The notes beneath the pieces were generated by a model. That model did not search any database. It saw only the letters and a program-made list of their open reading frames with translations, and was not told the DNA's origin. Below, piece after piece: positions 16,784 to 24,222 of a stretch of DNA of 64,000 nt. Both the position numbers and the translations under genes were made by a program. Position 1 is the first letter of the stretch, and every line of letters begins with the position of its first letter. Where the stretch lies: NCBI GenBank assembly GCA_965656605.1, contig CBFHLC010000003.1, positions 1 through 64,000 on the forward strand. The letters are read 5' to 3'. The stretch comes from Litorivicinus sp965656605 (GTDB lineage: Bacteria > Pseudomonadota > Gammaproteobacteria > Pseudomonadales > Litorivicinaceae).

Positions 16784-18598
16784 GTGTCCCAAGTTCTAGC
16801 CCGCAAATACCGTCCTCGCAGTTTCGATCAACTGGTCGGCCAAGACCACGTAGCGCAAGCACTCACCAACGCGATTACCAATGATCGTCTACACCATGCT
16901 TATTTGTTTGTCGGTACTCGTGGCGTCGGAAAAACGTCGATCGCCCGAATTCTTGCGCGTTGCCTGAACTGCCAAGACGGACCTACCGTCACTCCCTGTA
17001 TGAGTTGCTCGGCCTGTCAGTCGATTGAAGCGGGTCGTTTTGTTGACCTAATCGAAGTCGATGCAGCCAGTCGTACCAAGGTTGAGGATACTCGCGAGCT
17101 GCTGGAAAACGTTCAGTACGCACCTAGCGAAGGACGCTTTAAGGTCTATTTGATCGACGAAGTCCACATGCTCTCGTCGCACAGTTTCAATGCGTTGCTG
17201 AAAACGCTGGAAGAGCCACCGCCCCACGTTAAGTTTTTATTGGCTACGACCGACCCAGAAAAGGTCCCGGTCACGGTCCTGTCCCGTTGTCTGCAATTTC
17301 GCCTGCGTGATTTGCCTGCAGATCGTATTGCCGAGCACCTAGCTGCTGTTTTAGATAAAGAGAACATTCAGCACGAGGCGGATGCACTTAATGCCATTGG
17401 GCGTGCAGCTCGCGGCAGTATTCGTGATGCGATGACCCTGGCCGATCAAGCGATTGCCTTTACCGACGGACACCTGGCTGCCGAGCCCGTCCAGTCAATG
17501 CTGGGCATTCAGGGTCAAGACAGCCTGCCGCAACTCATTCAATCACTAGCGGATGGTAGTGCCGAGGCCTGCCTGGACTGGGTCAAGCAAGTGGCCGAGG
17601 TAGAGCCGGATTGGCTGGGGTTGGTTGAGGGTATTCAGCGCCACCTGCACGATTTGGCCGTCAAATCTGCGCTGGGCGAGACCACTGCAATGGCGCCTGA
17701 AGTCATCCAGTTGAATTACTCGTTAGCGACCCAGGCTTATCAAGATCTGCCTTTGGCACCAGAGCCTCGTTTAGGCTTCGAGATGTTGGTGCTACGGATG
17801 CTAGCGTTTAGGCCTGCAAAGTCCGGTGAATATCCCGAGGACGCGCGCCCAAAGGCTGAAGCCGCTGCTGCGGCGCCTTCCGCTCCTGTAACCACGATAA
17901 CACCCGAGCCCATGGCCGCACCGGAGCCCATGGCAACACCCGAGCCCGTGGCAGCACCCGAGCCTTTAGCAGCACCCGAGCCCATGGCAGCACCCGAGCC
18001 TATGGCAGCACCCGAGCCCGTGGTAGCACCCGAGCCCGTGGTAGCACCCGAGCCTATGGCCGCACCCGAGTCTGTGGCCGTACCCGAGCCCGTGGCAGCA
18101 CCCGAGCCTGTGGCCGCACCCGAGCCTGTCGCAAAATCGGAGTCGGTGTCAGTCCCTGATACTCAGGCAGCGCCGCCTTGGACGACCGATACGGCTGATC
18201 CAAGTCAGATGGGTGCCGACGGATTCACTGATTTACTCGAGTCCAGTGGCATTGGTGGTATGGCGTTGTCGACCCTGCGTCAGGGTGAAATGTTGGGTAT
18301 CCAAGGGAATCGTATTCGGATGCGTCTGCCCAAAGACTGCGAATCCCTGTTTATGGATCACCATCAAGACGACGCGGCGGCCGCCATCGCACAACAGTTG
18401 GGTCAAAGTGTTCGTGGTTTTGATATTGAGTGGGCAACCCCGCTTGGCCAGACACCCAATAAGATCTTGCAGCAACGAGCTGAGGAGCGTCTGGCGCAAG
18501 CGAAAATCGAATTTAACAATGAGCCAACCGTGCAATGGTTGGCGGATCAATTTGGCGCAGTGGTTGACGAATCGTCAGTCGCGCCTCGGAGCGAGTAA
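16784..18598 (+). CDS. dnaX: DNA polymerase III subunit tau/gamma DnaX
   Basis: Clamp-loader ATPase of the replicative polymerase. From GTG at 16784 (ribosome site GAGGTG at 16775-16780; MSQVLARKYRP matches the family) it is 604 residues. It has Walker A GTRGVGKT (44-51), zinc cysteines Cys63, 72, 75, 78, DEVH and the SRC motif. Residues 374-451 are 13 tandem six-residue PEPxxA-type units in the linker before the tau-specific C-terminus. I see no AAAAAAG slippery heptamer, so a frameshifted gamma form as in E. coli is not evident. An upstream-open frame to 16730 would run through the 4.5S RNA and is rejected. Confidence 0.95.
   Translation: MSQVLARKYRPRSFDQLVGQDHVAQALTNAITNDRLHHAYLFVGTRGVGKTSIARILARCLNCQDGPTVTPCMSCSACQSIEAGRFVDLIEVDAASRTKVEDTRELLENVQYAPSEGRFKVYLIDEVHMLSSHSFNALLKTLEEPPPHVKFLLATTDPEKVPVTVLSRCLQFRLRDLPADRIAEHLAAVLDKENIQHEADALNAIGRAARGSIRDAMTLADQAIAFTDGHLAAEPVQSMLGIQGQDSLPQLIQSLADGSAEACLDWVKQVAEVEPDWLGLVEGIQRHLHDLAVKSALGETTAMAPEVIQLNYSLATQAYQDLPLAPEPRLGFEMLVLRMLAFRPAKSGEYPEDARPKAEAAAAAPSAPVTTITPEPMAAPEPMATPEPVAAPEPLAAPEPMAAPEPMAAPEPVVAPEPVVAPEPMAAPESVAVPEPVAAPEPVAAPEPVAKSESVSVPDTQAAPPWTTDTADPSQMGADGFTDLLESSGIGGMALSTLRQGEMLGIQGNRIRMRLPKDCESLFMDHHQDDAAAAIAQQLGQSVRGFDIEWATPLGQTPNKILQQRAEERLAQAKIEFNNEPTVQWLADQFGAVVDESSVAPRSE
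17903..18136 (+). repeat. 13 tandem 18-base repeats within dnaX
   Basis: Thirteen contiguous 18-base units encode PEPMAA, PEPMAT, PEPVAA, PEPLAA and close variants (one is PESVAV). Units differ mainly in third positions and in the Met/Val/Leu codon, with several near-identical copies of GCACCCGAGCC-type sequence, which suggests expansion by slippage or unequal recombination. The repeat length keeps the reading frame. Confidence 0.95.
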
Positions 18599-18925
18599 AT
18601 GTTTGGCAACATGAACATGGGCGATCTGATGAAGCAGATGCAGGACATGCAGGAAAAGCTCAAAGATCAGCAAGAAGAGGTTCTAAAGTTAGAAGTTGTG
18701 GGTGAGGCCGGCGCCGGCCTGGTGAGTGTCCGCATGAATGGCAAGCGCGACATTTTGGCCGTCGAGATTGACGACTCGGTTCTGACTGAAGACAAGAGCG
18801 TCCTTGAAGACTTACTCAAGGGCGCCATGAATGAAGCCAACCAAAAATTGGAAAAGCTGATGCAGTCGAAAATGACTGACATGATGAGTCCCTTTGGCGG
18901 TAACCCCTTCAGTGGCGGTGCATGA
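18599..18925 (+). CDS. ybaB: YbaB/EbfC family nucleoid-associated protein
   Basis: A 108-residue DNA-binding dimer of the YbaB/EbfC family. The N-terminus is Met-rich (MFGNMNMGDLMKQMQDMQEKL) and helical, followed by the conserved GEAGAGLVSVRMNGK and LEDLLKGAMNEANQKLEKL. The usual dnaX-ybaB-recR order holds. It starts directly after the dnaX stop and its stop overlaps recR as ATGA. Confidence 0.96.
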   Translation: MFGNMNMGDLMKQMQDMQEKLKDQQEEVLKLEVVGEAGAGLVSVRMNGKRDILAVEIDDSVLTEDKSVLEDLLKGAMNEANQKLEKLMQSKMTDMMSPFGGNPFSGGA

Positions 18926-19512
18926 AGTCATTCAGCCCGTTGTTTGATCAGCTGCAAAAAGGCTTGCAGTCGTTGCCGGGGGTAGGCCCGCGTAGCGCCC
19001 AGCGTATGGCTTTGCATTTGTTAGAGCGTCAACGCGAGTCAGCCGCTGGATTGGCGGATTCTCTGAGCCAGGCGATCGCACAGATCGGCCATTGCCAGCG
19101 TTGCCACGTACTGACCGAGTCGGAGATTTGCCCGATTTGTGATTCGCCCCAGCGCAACGCCAATCGGGTGTTGGTGATCGAAAATCCAGGCCAGCTATTA
19201 GCGTTCGAGCGGGCCGGTTTGCATGACGGCCAATACTTTGTATTGAACGGTTTAATCTCGCCCTTAGACGGTGTCACGTCGGACATGGCGCGAATCCCAC
19301 AACTGATGGTGCGGGTCGCTCAGGCCGACGAAGTTATCTTGGCTCTGTCCAGCTCGGTTGAGGGTGAGGCGACGGCTCAATACATACGAGCCCAGCTGCC
19401 CGATTCGGTTAAGTTAACTCGCCTGGCTCGTGGGGTGCCCATGGGCAGCGATGTTGAGCAACTGGACCCCAGCACTCTGGGTCTGGCATTTGGCGCGAGG
19501 GAATCCTTTTGA
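18922..19512 (+). CDS. recR: Recombination mediator protein RecR
   Basis: RecFOR-pathway protein that loads RecA at gaps. The 196-residue protein has an N-terminal helix-hairpin-helix (LPGVGPRSAQRMALHLL), a four-cysteine zinc finger (CQRCHVLTESEICPIC, about 57-72), a Toprim domain (VLVIENPGQLLAFE onward) and the C-terminal Walker-B-like RLARGVPMGSDVEQLD. It is coupled to ybaB upstream (ATGA) and to rnd downstream (TTGA). Confidence 0.97.
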   Translation: MKSFSPLFDQLQKGLQSLPGVGPRSAQRMALHLLERQRESAAGLADSLSQAIAQIGHCQRCHVLTESEICPICDSPQRNANRVLVIENPGQLLAFERAGLHDGQYFVLNGLISPLDGVTSDMARIPQLMVRVAQADEVILALSSSVEGEATAQYIRAQLPDSVKLTRLARGVPMGSDVEQLDPSTLGLAFGARESF

Positions 19513-20573
19513 GTCGGTGGCAATGGATCGGTGACCAGGCCGGCTTGCAAGAAGCCCTTAGCATTGCCGGCGACAGTGTTGGCGTCGATACCGAGTTTGT
19601 CCGCGAGACCACCTATTTCCCGATTCCCGGCTTGATCCAGATCGGCAATGCCCAGCAGGTCTCTTTGATTGATCCGCTGGCCAAGCTGGACTTCACGCCC
19701 ATGGCCGATTGGATGGGGAGTACTCAGCAAACCAAAATCATGCATGCAGGCTTTGAGGACTTAGAGCTGTTTGCACACCATTTTGACTGTGTCCCTTCAC
19801 CGTATTTTGACACCCAGCTGGCCGAAGCCTGTCTGGGCGGTCCGATCTCTCTGGGTCTAGACGCCTTGGTGCAAAGCCATGGGTTTGCTGCGTTAGACAA
19901 GTCTAAGTCACGCAATGACTGGACCGTGCGTCCGCTGGCTCGTGATTTGTTGGATTATGCCGCTCAAGATGTCGTGCACCTGCCCGAGATTGCTGATCGC
20001 CAACGTGAGCGGCTAATCGAATTGGATCGCTTGCACTGGCTGATCGAAGAGCAAAAAACGGCAATCGACAAGATGCAGGCTCATCTGGCTGGCGGTAACG
20101 ATCCGATGGACCGTGTCAAAGGACTGCACCACCTCGATGGGCGTGGTATGACCGTCATGCGTGCAATGGTGAATTGGCGCGAAGATTGGGGACGTGAGCA
20201 CAACATTGCGCGCTCCAGAATCGCCAGGGACGAATTTCTGCTTGATTTGGCGGGAACGACTCGTTGGCCGAATAACTTACATGGGCTGTCAGGTGCGCGG
20301 GGGCATAGCATTAAAACCTATGGCGACTCACTTCGCCGGGTTTACGAAGAGGCAATGGGACAGCCTGCAGAGTCGGCTTTGCCGGCGCCGCAGCGTCCGA
20401 GTTCGGCCGAGAAAGCGGCCCAAAAAGCGTTGAAATCCGACATTCAAAAAATCTCTGAGCAAGCTGGCCTGGTCCCTGAGTTCGTTGCTAAACGCCGTGA
20501 TATCGAGCGTTGGGCTGCCGGACGCGCAGGACCCAAAGGCTGGCGAGCCGTCTTACTGGAATCCATCTTGTGA
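19509..20573 (+). CDS. rnd: Ribonuclease D
   Basis: 3'-5' exoribonuclease for tRNA and stable-RNA maturation. The 354-residue protein has the DEDD exonuclease motif I VDTEF (Asp27, Glu29), motif II in MHAGFEDLELF, motif III YAAQDVVHL (about 154-162) and an HRDC domain (about 205-290). It begins at TTG overlapping the recR stop. The C-terminal region after the HRDC is shorter than in some relatives but complete. Confidence 0.94.
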   Translation: MSRWQWIGDQAGLQEALSIAGDSVGVDTEFVRETTYFPIPGLIQIGNAQQVSLIDPLAKLDFTPMADWMGSTQQTKIMHAGFEDLELFAHHFDCVPSPYFDTQLAEACLGGPISLGLDALVQSHGFAALDKSKSRNDWTVRPLARDLLDYAAQDVVHLPEIADRQRERLIELDRLHWLIEEQKTAIDKMQAHLAGGNDPMDRVKGLHHLDGRGMTVMRAMVNWREDWGREHNIARSRIARDEFLLDLAGTTRWPNNLHGLSGARGHSIKTYGDSLRRVYEEAMGQPAESALPAPQRPSSAEKAAQKALKSDIQKISEQAGLVPEFVAKRRDIERWAAGRAGPKGWRAVLLESIL

Positions 20574-20878
20574 AGCAGTTGATTCAAATCTACAAAAGTC
20601 CGCGCAAGGACGAAATGTATCTTTACGTTGATCGTCAGGAGGACTTGAAGCGTGTTCCTGAACCCTTGTTGGAACAGTTCGGTACGCCACAAAGCGTGAT
20701 GGTGATTCCGATGACGACGGAGCGAAAACTGGCCCGCGCCGATGCGGCAGAGGTACTGCAGCAGATCACCGATCAGGGCTTTTATCTGCAAATGCCGCCA
20801 CCTAAAGTCGACGAGATGGACGAGTTAGGAAGCCGCCTGGCGGAGTACTGCGCTAAATTCGATCAAGACCCCGAATAG
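20570..20878 (+). CDS. YcgL domain protein
   Basis: A 102-residue member of the YcgL family, a small conserved gammaproteobacterial protein of unknown biochemical role, often next to rnd. Recognisable stretches are IYKSPRKDEMYLYVDR, LLEQFGTPQSVMVIPM and GFYLQMPPP. The GTG at 20570 overlaps the rnd stop (GTGA). An upstream-open frame to 20510 lies inside rnd and is not used. Its last 16 bases overlap the convergent transporter. Confidence 0.92.
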   Translation: MKQLIQIYKSPRKDEMYLYVDRQEDLKRVPEPLLEQFGTPQSVMVIPMTTERKLARADAAEVLQQITDQGFYLQMPPPKVDEMDELGSRLAEYCAKFDQDPE

Positions 20879-22011
20879 CCTGTCGCAAAGCCTTTCACCC
20901 ACGGGGCGATCAAGGCACTACAAAGCGCCAGCGTTACGAAATACTGTTCAGGCGTTAGGCCTAGTTGAACCAAGGTGACAATGGCGAAGCCGGCCGATGC
21001 GATCATCAAGATCGCGTTTAGCCGGTTATTGCGACCGATAGCCTGGGGTAGATCCGACACCGGTAGATGCTGTTGCATCCACACGTAAAGCGGCACCACG
21101 TATAACCCGCCTGCCACACCCAAGCCGGCTAACGCCAGCAAACCTGTCCAACCGGATAGTTGAGCGCAAAAGGGCAGAATGAGCCCCAACACAACTAGCC
21201 CGATATATCCTGCTGGTAACGATGTGGCGCCGATGTGTCGAGTCGCCTTGGAACCCACTCCGACACCGATCGCAAAAGCGGCCAAGGCGTAACTGACTGA
21301 CTCGGCGGGCCACTGCATGATCTCTCGGGTTAGCAGGGGGAGTTGAGTCAGATAGCTGGCGCCCAAGAACCAAAACCAAGAGATCAGGCGGCGCGCTTTA
21401 ATCGCTTGCGGATGATCATGATAGCTCGCCAGCTCGGTGCTGGCAGCCGGGACACTGGGTAAGCGTCCGGCCAGCCAGCGTCCGATCAGTGCCAGGCTGA
21501 CGATCAGTCCGGCCAGTGCGACGGGGATCGATACCATCAATCCACCGATTAGACTGCCCAGCAAAATCGCCATGAAAGTGATGGCTTCGATGGAGCCCGT
21601 GACGCTGGGCAACGCCTCAATAGATTCGGTTCGAGCGGGCCAGCTGAACTTGCTGGGGCCGAACAGGGTGCTTTGGGCGCCCAAACCGGCCAGTGAAACC
21701 AGTAGCAGGGTCAAGTTTCCTAGTACCAGTCCCGCGGCCGCCATTAGCGCACAGAGCACTTCTAGGTTCTTGATGGTGATGATGACTCGACGCAAATCCG
21801 TCACCGCGACCCAGCGACCAGCAACACCGGATAACAGCAAAAACGGGATAATAAACAAGCCGGACGCGACATTCGTCCATAACGAGGGATCACCGACGTA
21901 GTCAACCAGCCCGAACCCAATCATGACGAGGATCGCTTGTTTGACCAAGTTATCGTTGCCAGCCCCTAGTCCTTGAAGCGTAAGGAATACTTGCCTATTC
22001 AGATGGGTCAA
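20863..22011 (-). CDS. LplT-like major facilitator transporter
   Basis: A 382-residue MFS protein with about 12 membrane helices. The N-terminal block (LTLQGLGAGNDNLVKQAILVM) and the loop GAQSTLFGPSKFSWPAR resemble the lysophospholipid flippase LplT, which in enteric bacteria works with the Aas acyltransferase; no aas gene is in the window. LplT versus another small MFS member is inferred from these motifs only. It is divergent from the FixJ-type regulator with a 46-base gap. Confidence 0.75.
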   Translation of the reverse strand: MTHLNRQVFLTLQGLGAGNDNLVKQAILVMIGFGLVDYVGDPSLWTNVASGLFIIPFLLLSGVAGRWVAVTDLRRVIITIKNLEVLCALMAAAGLVLGNLTLLLVSLAGLGAQSTLFGPSKFSWPARTESIEALPSVTGSIEAITFMAILLGSLIGGLMVSIPVALAGLIVSLALIGRWLAGRLPSVPAASTELASYHDHPQAIKARRLISWFWFLGASYLTQLPLLTREIMQWPAESVSYALAAFAIGVGVGSKATRHIGATSLPAGYIGLVVLGLILPFCAQLSGWTGLLALAGLGVAGGLYVVPLYVWMQQHLPVSDLPQAIGRNNRLNAILMIASAGFAIVTLVQLGLTPEQYFVTLALCSALIAPWVKGFATGYSGS

Positions 22012-22014
22012 AAC

Positions 22015-22023
22015 TGATATACT
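22015..22023 (+). promoter_or_regulatory. Extended -10 element for the FixJ-type regulator
   Basis: TGATATACT (TG at 22015-22016, TATACT at 22018-22023) matches an extended -10 box on the plus strand, 35 bases before the regulator ATG. No convincing -35 box is seen, as expected for extended -10 promoters. Confidence 0.45.
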
Positions 22024-22057
22024 CCGCGCTGATTTTGCTATGGCAGTTTAACCGTTA

Positions 22058-22672
22058 ATGAACCAGTCACGACCGATAGTTTACATAGTCGACGACGATC
22101 CGATGATTGCGCCGACTTTCGCTGGGTTTCTTTCTGATATGGATGTCACGGTTCGTTCATTCACTAACGGACCTGAGTTCTTGGATGTGGTGCACCCTGC
22201 CGAAGTCGCCTGTGTGTTGCTAGACATGCGGATGCCCGAGATGAGCGGGCTTGAAGTTCAGACCCGCCTGCGCGATCAAGGCTGTGTGCAGCCAGTGGTC
22301 TTTACTACTGCGATCGAGGACGTCGAATCAGCGGTCAGTGCGATGCGTCATGGCGCCTTGGATTACTTGTTAAAGCCCGTTGAGAAGCTCGAACTAGTCA
22401 GTCGGGTCGATGCGGCTTTGAATGAAGCGCAAATCACGATCGAAGAAAACCAAGAAGCCGAGATTGTTCGTTCTCGATATGAGCGTCTAACACCCCGCGA
22501 GCGCGAGGTTCTGGCGTTGATGGTCGAAGGCAAAGCGAACAAGGTAATGAGCGTCGATCTGGGCGTCAGTCAGCGGACCGTAGAGATACACCGCGCCCGG
22601 GTGATGGAGAAGATGGAAGCTAAATCATTGGCTGACTTGTTCCGATTGTCCCTCTACCTCGAGCTGGGCTAA
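22058..22672 (+). CDS. Orphan FixJ/NarL-type response regulator
   Basis: A 204-residue two-domain regulator. The receiver domain (about 6-120) has the acidic pocket DDD (12-14), phospho-acceptor Asp56 in LLDMRMPEMSG, conserved Thr in VVFTTA and Lys in YLLKPV. The LuxR-type output domain (about 140-200) reads LTPREREVLALMVEGKANKVMS...SQRTVEIHRARVMEKM, the FixJ/TtrR pattern. No histidine kinase is adjacent. Its 3' end overlaps the convergent FNR-type regulator by 48 bases. The signal and targets are unknown. Confidence 0.93.
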   Translation: MNQSRPIVYIVDDDPMIAPTFAGFLSDMDVTVRSFTNGPEFLDVVHPAEVACVLLDMRMPEMSGLEVQTRLRDQGCVQPVVFTTAIEDVESAVSAMRHGALDYLLKPVEKLELVSRVDAALNEAQITIEENQEAEIVRSRYERLTPREREVLALMVEGKANKVMSVDLGVSQRTVEIHRARVMEKMEAKSLADLFRLSLYLELG

Positions 22673-23299
22673 CGCAGCCAGATCCAATATTTCGAGCTGT
22701 CTGGCCTGTATCTGAACGATACCCCGTCGATTCAGATCAGAGATTAGGCGGCTACCCGTTTCCAGCGCCAGTCCTAAATAATTTGCCATATCAGTTCTGT
22801 TGAGTGGCAGTCTTATATGCGTGGCACTCAGACCTCGGGCTTGATGATGTTTGGATAGCTGAACTAACCAGCTGGCCACACGTTGCATAGCGGGCTGGTT
22901 TTGAAGGGCCAGATGCCAACGCTGTTGTTCCATTTCTTTGGCTAATAACTTTGCTGAGTGTGGGTTTTGCCGCAACGCGGTTTTGCTGTCCAAGCGACAT
23001 ACCCGCGAGCGCTCCAGCGCAATCGCAGTGTCTACCTGATGGCCCGAATACAGACAGCTTAGCCCGATGTAATCCCCCGGTAGCGACAATCCGACAATAC
23101 GATCTCCGCGCATCCGTTTGATGGCGCCAGACTGGATCACAGCCACATAGCTGGAACCCGCACCCTCATTGAAAATGACTTGGCCACTATCGAAGTGTTG
23201 GTGGGTTTGGACCATTGATCGAAACGCCGCTGCATCTGACGTTTCTGAAAAGCAATCTTTGCCGAGTGCGCACAGCGCGCACGAGTCATGTTTATCCAT
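22625..23299 (-). CDS. FNR/ANR-type oxygen-responsive regulator
   Basis: A 224-residue Crp/Fnr-family transcription factor. Cys7, Cys10 and Cys16 have the CX2CX5C spacing of FNR Cys20/23/29, and Cys101 aligns with FNR Cys122, so a [4Fe-4S] oxygen sensor is likely. A cyclic-nucleotide-type fold (about 25-130) and a winged helix follow; the recognition helix LALETGSRLI keeps the FNR Glu-x2-Ser-Arg pattern (Glu180, Ser183, Arg184), which reads TTGAT-N4-ATCAA sites. ATG at 23299 places the cysteines at the N-terminus as in the family. An upstream-open frame adds no recognisable sequence. Confidence 0.92.
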   Translation of the reverse strand: MDKHDSCALCALGKDCFSETSDAAAFRSMVQTHQHFDSGQVIFNEGAGSSYVAVIQSGAIKRMRGDRIVGLSLPGDYIGLSCLYSGHQVDTAIALERSRVCRLDSKTALRQNPHSAKLLAKEMEQQRWHLALQNQPAMQRVASWLVQLSKHHQARGLSATHIRLPLNRTDMANYLGLALETGSRLISDLNRRGIVQIQARQLEILDLAALAQLEVEGQSEQVSQ

Positions 23300-23352
23300 T
23301 AGACCAGTATAGCCAACAATGCTCGGCCGTAGTGTCGATTCGATCATCTTGG

Positions 23353-23412
23353 ACCAATGGTGTGATACCCGATGTTGCGCCGCACCAATGGGGCTGTTAT
23401 TTTGCACTGCAA
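23353..23412 (+). promoter_or_regulatory. Repeat cluster upstream of the phasin-like gene
   Basis: Two short half-palindromes share one layout: TTGC-GCC-GCAC (23375-23385) and TTGC-ACT-GCAA (23402-23412), centres 27 bases apart. In addition ACCAATGG occurs twice in direct orientation (23353-23360, 23384-23391), 31 bases apart, about three helical turns. The second palindrome sits 29 bases before the ATG. TGC-rich palindromes are known operators of PhaR-type repressors at phasin genes; that link is inference. Confidence 0.5.
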
Positions 23413-23441
23413 CAAACAAACATTTATTCCAAGGTGATCGT

Positions 23442-24077
23442 ATGTTGAACAATGTTGAAAAGTTGGCGAGTGAGTCTTTGGCGTGGGGCATGATGCCGCT
23501 TCAGCAGTGGGCTGAGTGGAGTGATAACTCTCGTAAGTCACTGGAATTGTGGGTAAGCAAGTCCCTGGCCGATCAAGAACATATGATCCAGCTAGCCCAG
23601 CAGGTAGCTACGCAGACTCAGACAGCCGTTCAGGCTCAGGCGAAGGACGTAGCTGAGCAAGCTCAAGCGGTGGTTGATGAGGCGACACAGCAGTCCAAAG
23701 CGGTGTTGGCGAATACTCAACAGGCCGTTGAAGAGGCCACGCAGAAAGCCAAGCAAGTGGTTGAAGAAGTCACCCTGCAGGCGAAGCAGGCGGTTGACGA
23801 GGCAACTTTGCAGAGCTCGTCACTCAGTACGCCTTCGGCACCCGTCGTGGCAACCCCCGACGCTGTCCAAAGTAACGATGATCTAACCCGAATTTCGGGT
23901 GTTGGCCCAGCGCTGGCAAAAAAGCTGGCGGCCGCGGGTTTCACCACCTTCGGTCAGATTGCCGAGTTGTCCGACGAGCAAATCGCCGATCTAGAATCCA
24001 ACGTCATTCGTTTCAGCGGCCGTATTCAGCGGGATGACTGGAAAGGACAAGCCAAGGATTTGCTGCAGGGCGCTTAA
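23442..24077 (+). CDS. Phasin-like coiled-coil protein with C-terminal helix-hairpin-helix domain
   Basis: A 211-residue protein. Residues 1-75 are helical with the spacing of Phasin_2 proteins (aromatic WAEWSDNSRKSLELW). Residues 77-127 hold four 11-residue units (VVDEATQQSKA, AVEEATQKAKQ, VVEEVTLQAKQ, AVDEATLQSSS), a pattern of amphipathic granule-surface helices. After a Ser/Pro linker, residues 147-211 form a helix-hairpin-helix module (LTRISGVGPALAKKLAAAG). A granule-associated role is inferred; no PHA synthase is in the window. ATG at 23442 follows AAGGTG; an open frame back to 23319 crosses the promoter region and is not used. Divergent from the FNR-type gene. Confidence 0.85.
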   Translation: MLNNVEKLASESLAWGMMPLQQWAEWSDNSRKSLELWVSKSLADQEHMIQLAQQVATQTQTAVQAQAKDVAEQAQAVVDEATQQSKAVLANTQQAVEEATQKAKQVVEEVTLQAKQAVDEATLQSSSLSTPSAPVVATPDAVQSNDDLTRISGVGPALAKKLAAAGFTTFGQIAELSDEQIADLESNVIRFSGRIQRDDWKGQAKDLLQGA

Positions 24078-24095
24078 TCGCGTTCAGCAGCCCAG

Positions 24096-24122
24096 GCCCT
24101 CATTCGTGAGGGCTTTTTTTTT
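24096..24122 (+). terminator. Rho-independent terminator after the phasin-like gene
   Basis: Stem GCCCTCA / TGAGGGC with a TTCG tetraloop, followed by a run of T (24114-24122). It closes a single-gene transcription unit. Confidence 0.95.
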
Positions 24123-24167
24123 GCCTCGAATTTGTATATGGCATCGATAGCCTTCCCAACATGGCTA

Positions 24168-24195
24168 TTGACCTCGATTGCGCGTTTAATATCAC
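24168..24195 (+). promoter_or_regulatory. Candidate promoter of gor-selD
   Basis: TTGACC (24168-24173), a 16-base spacer and TATCAC (24190-24195), 27 bases before the gor ATG and downstream of the preceding terminator, so a promoter is expected in this short gap. Confidence 0.5.
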
Positions 24196-24222
24196 AACAC
24201 TACTCCCCCAAGGATTTACCAA

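Noticed and set aside
17740..17985. Minus-strand frame coding GSGAA-type repeats
   Set aside because: It is the complement of the dnaX repeat array, not an independent gene.
17903..18136. Possible CRISPR-like array because of regular short repeats
   Set aside because: Units are contiguous 18-base coding repeats without spacers, in frame inside dnaX.
16784..18598. Programmed frameshift in dnaX giving gamma
   Set aside because: Reading through by eye, no AAAAAAG or similar heptamer was found; recorded as an observation instead.
23300..23441. FNR box (TTGAT-N4-ATCAA) for autoregulation
   Set aside because: Only TCGAT-TCG-ATCAT is seen, with wrong spacing and mismatches.
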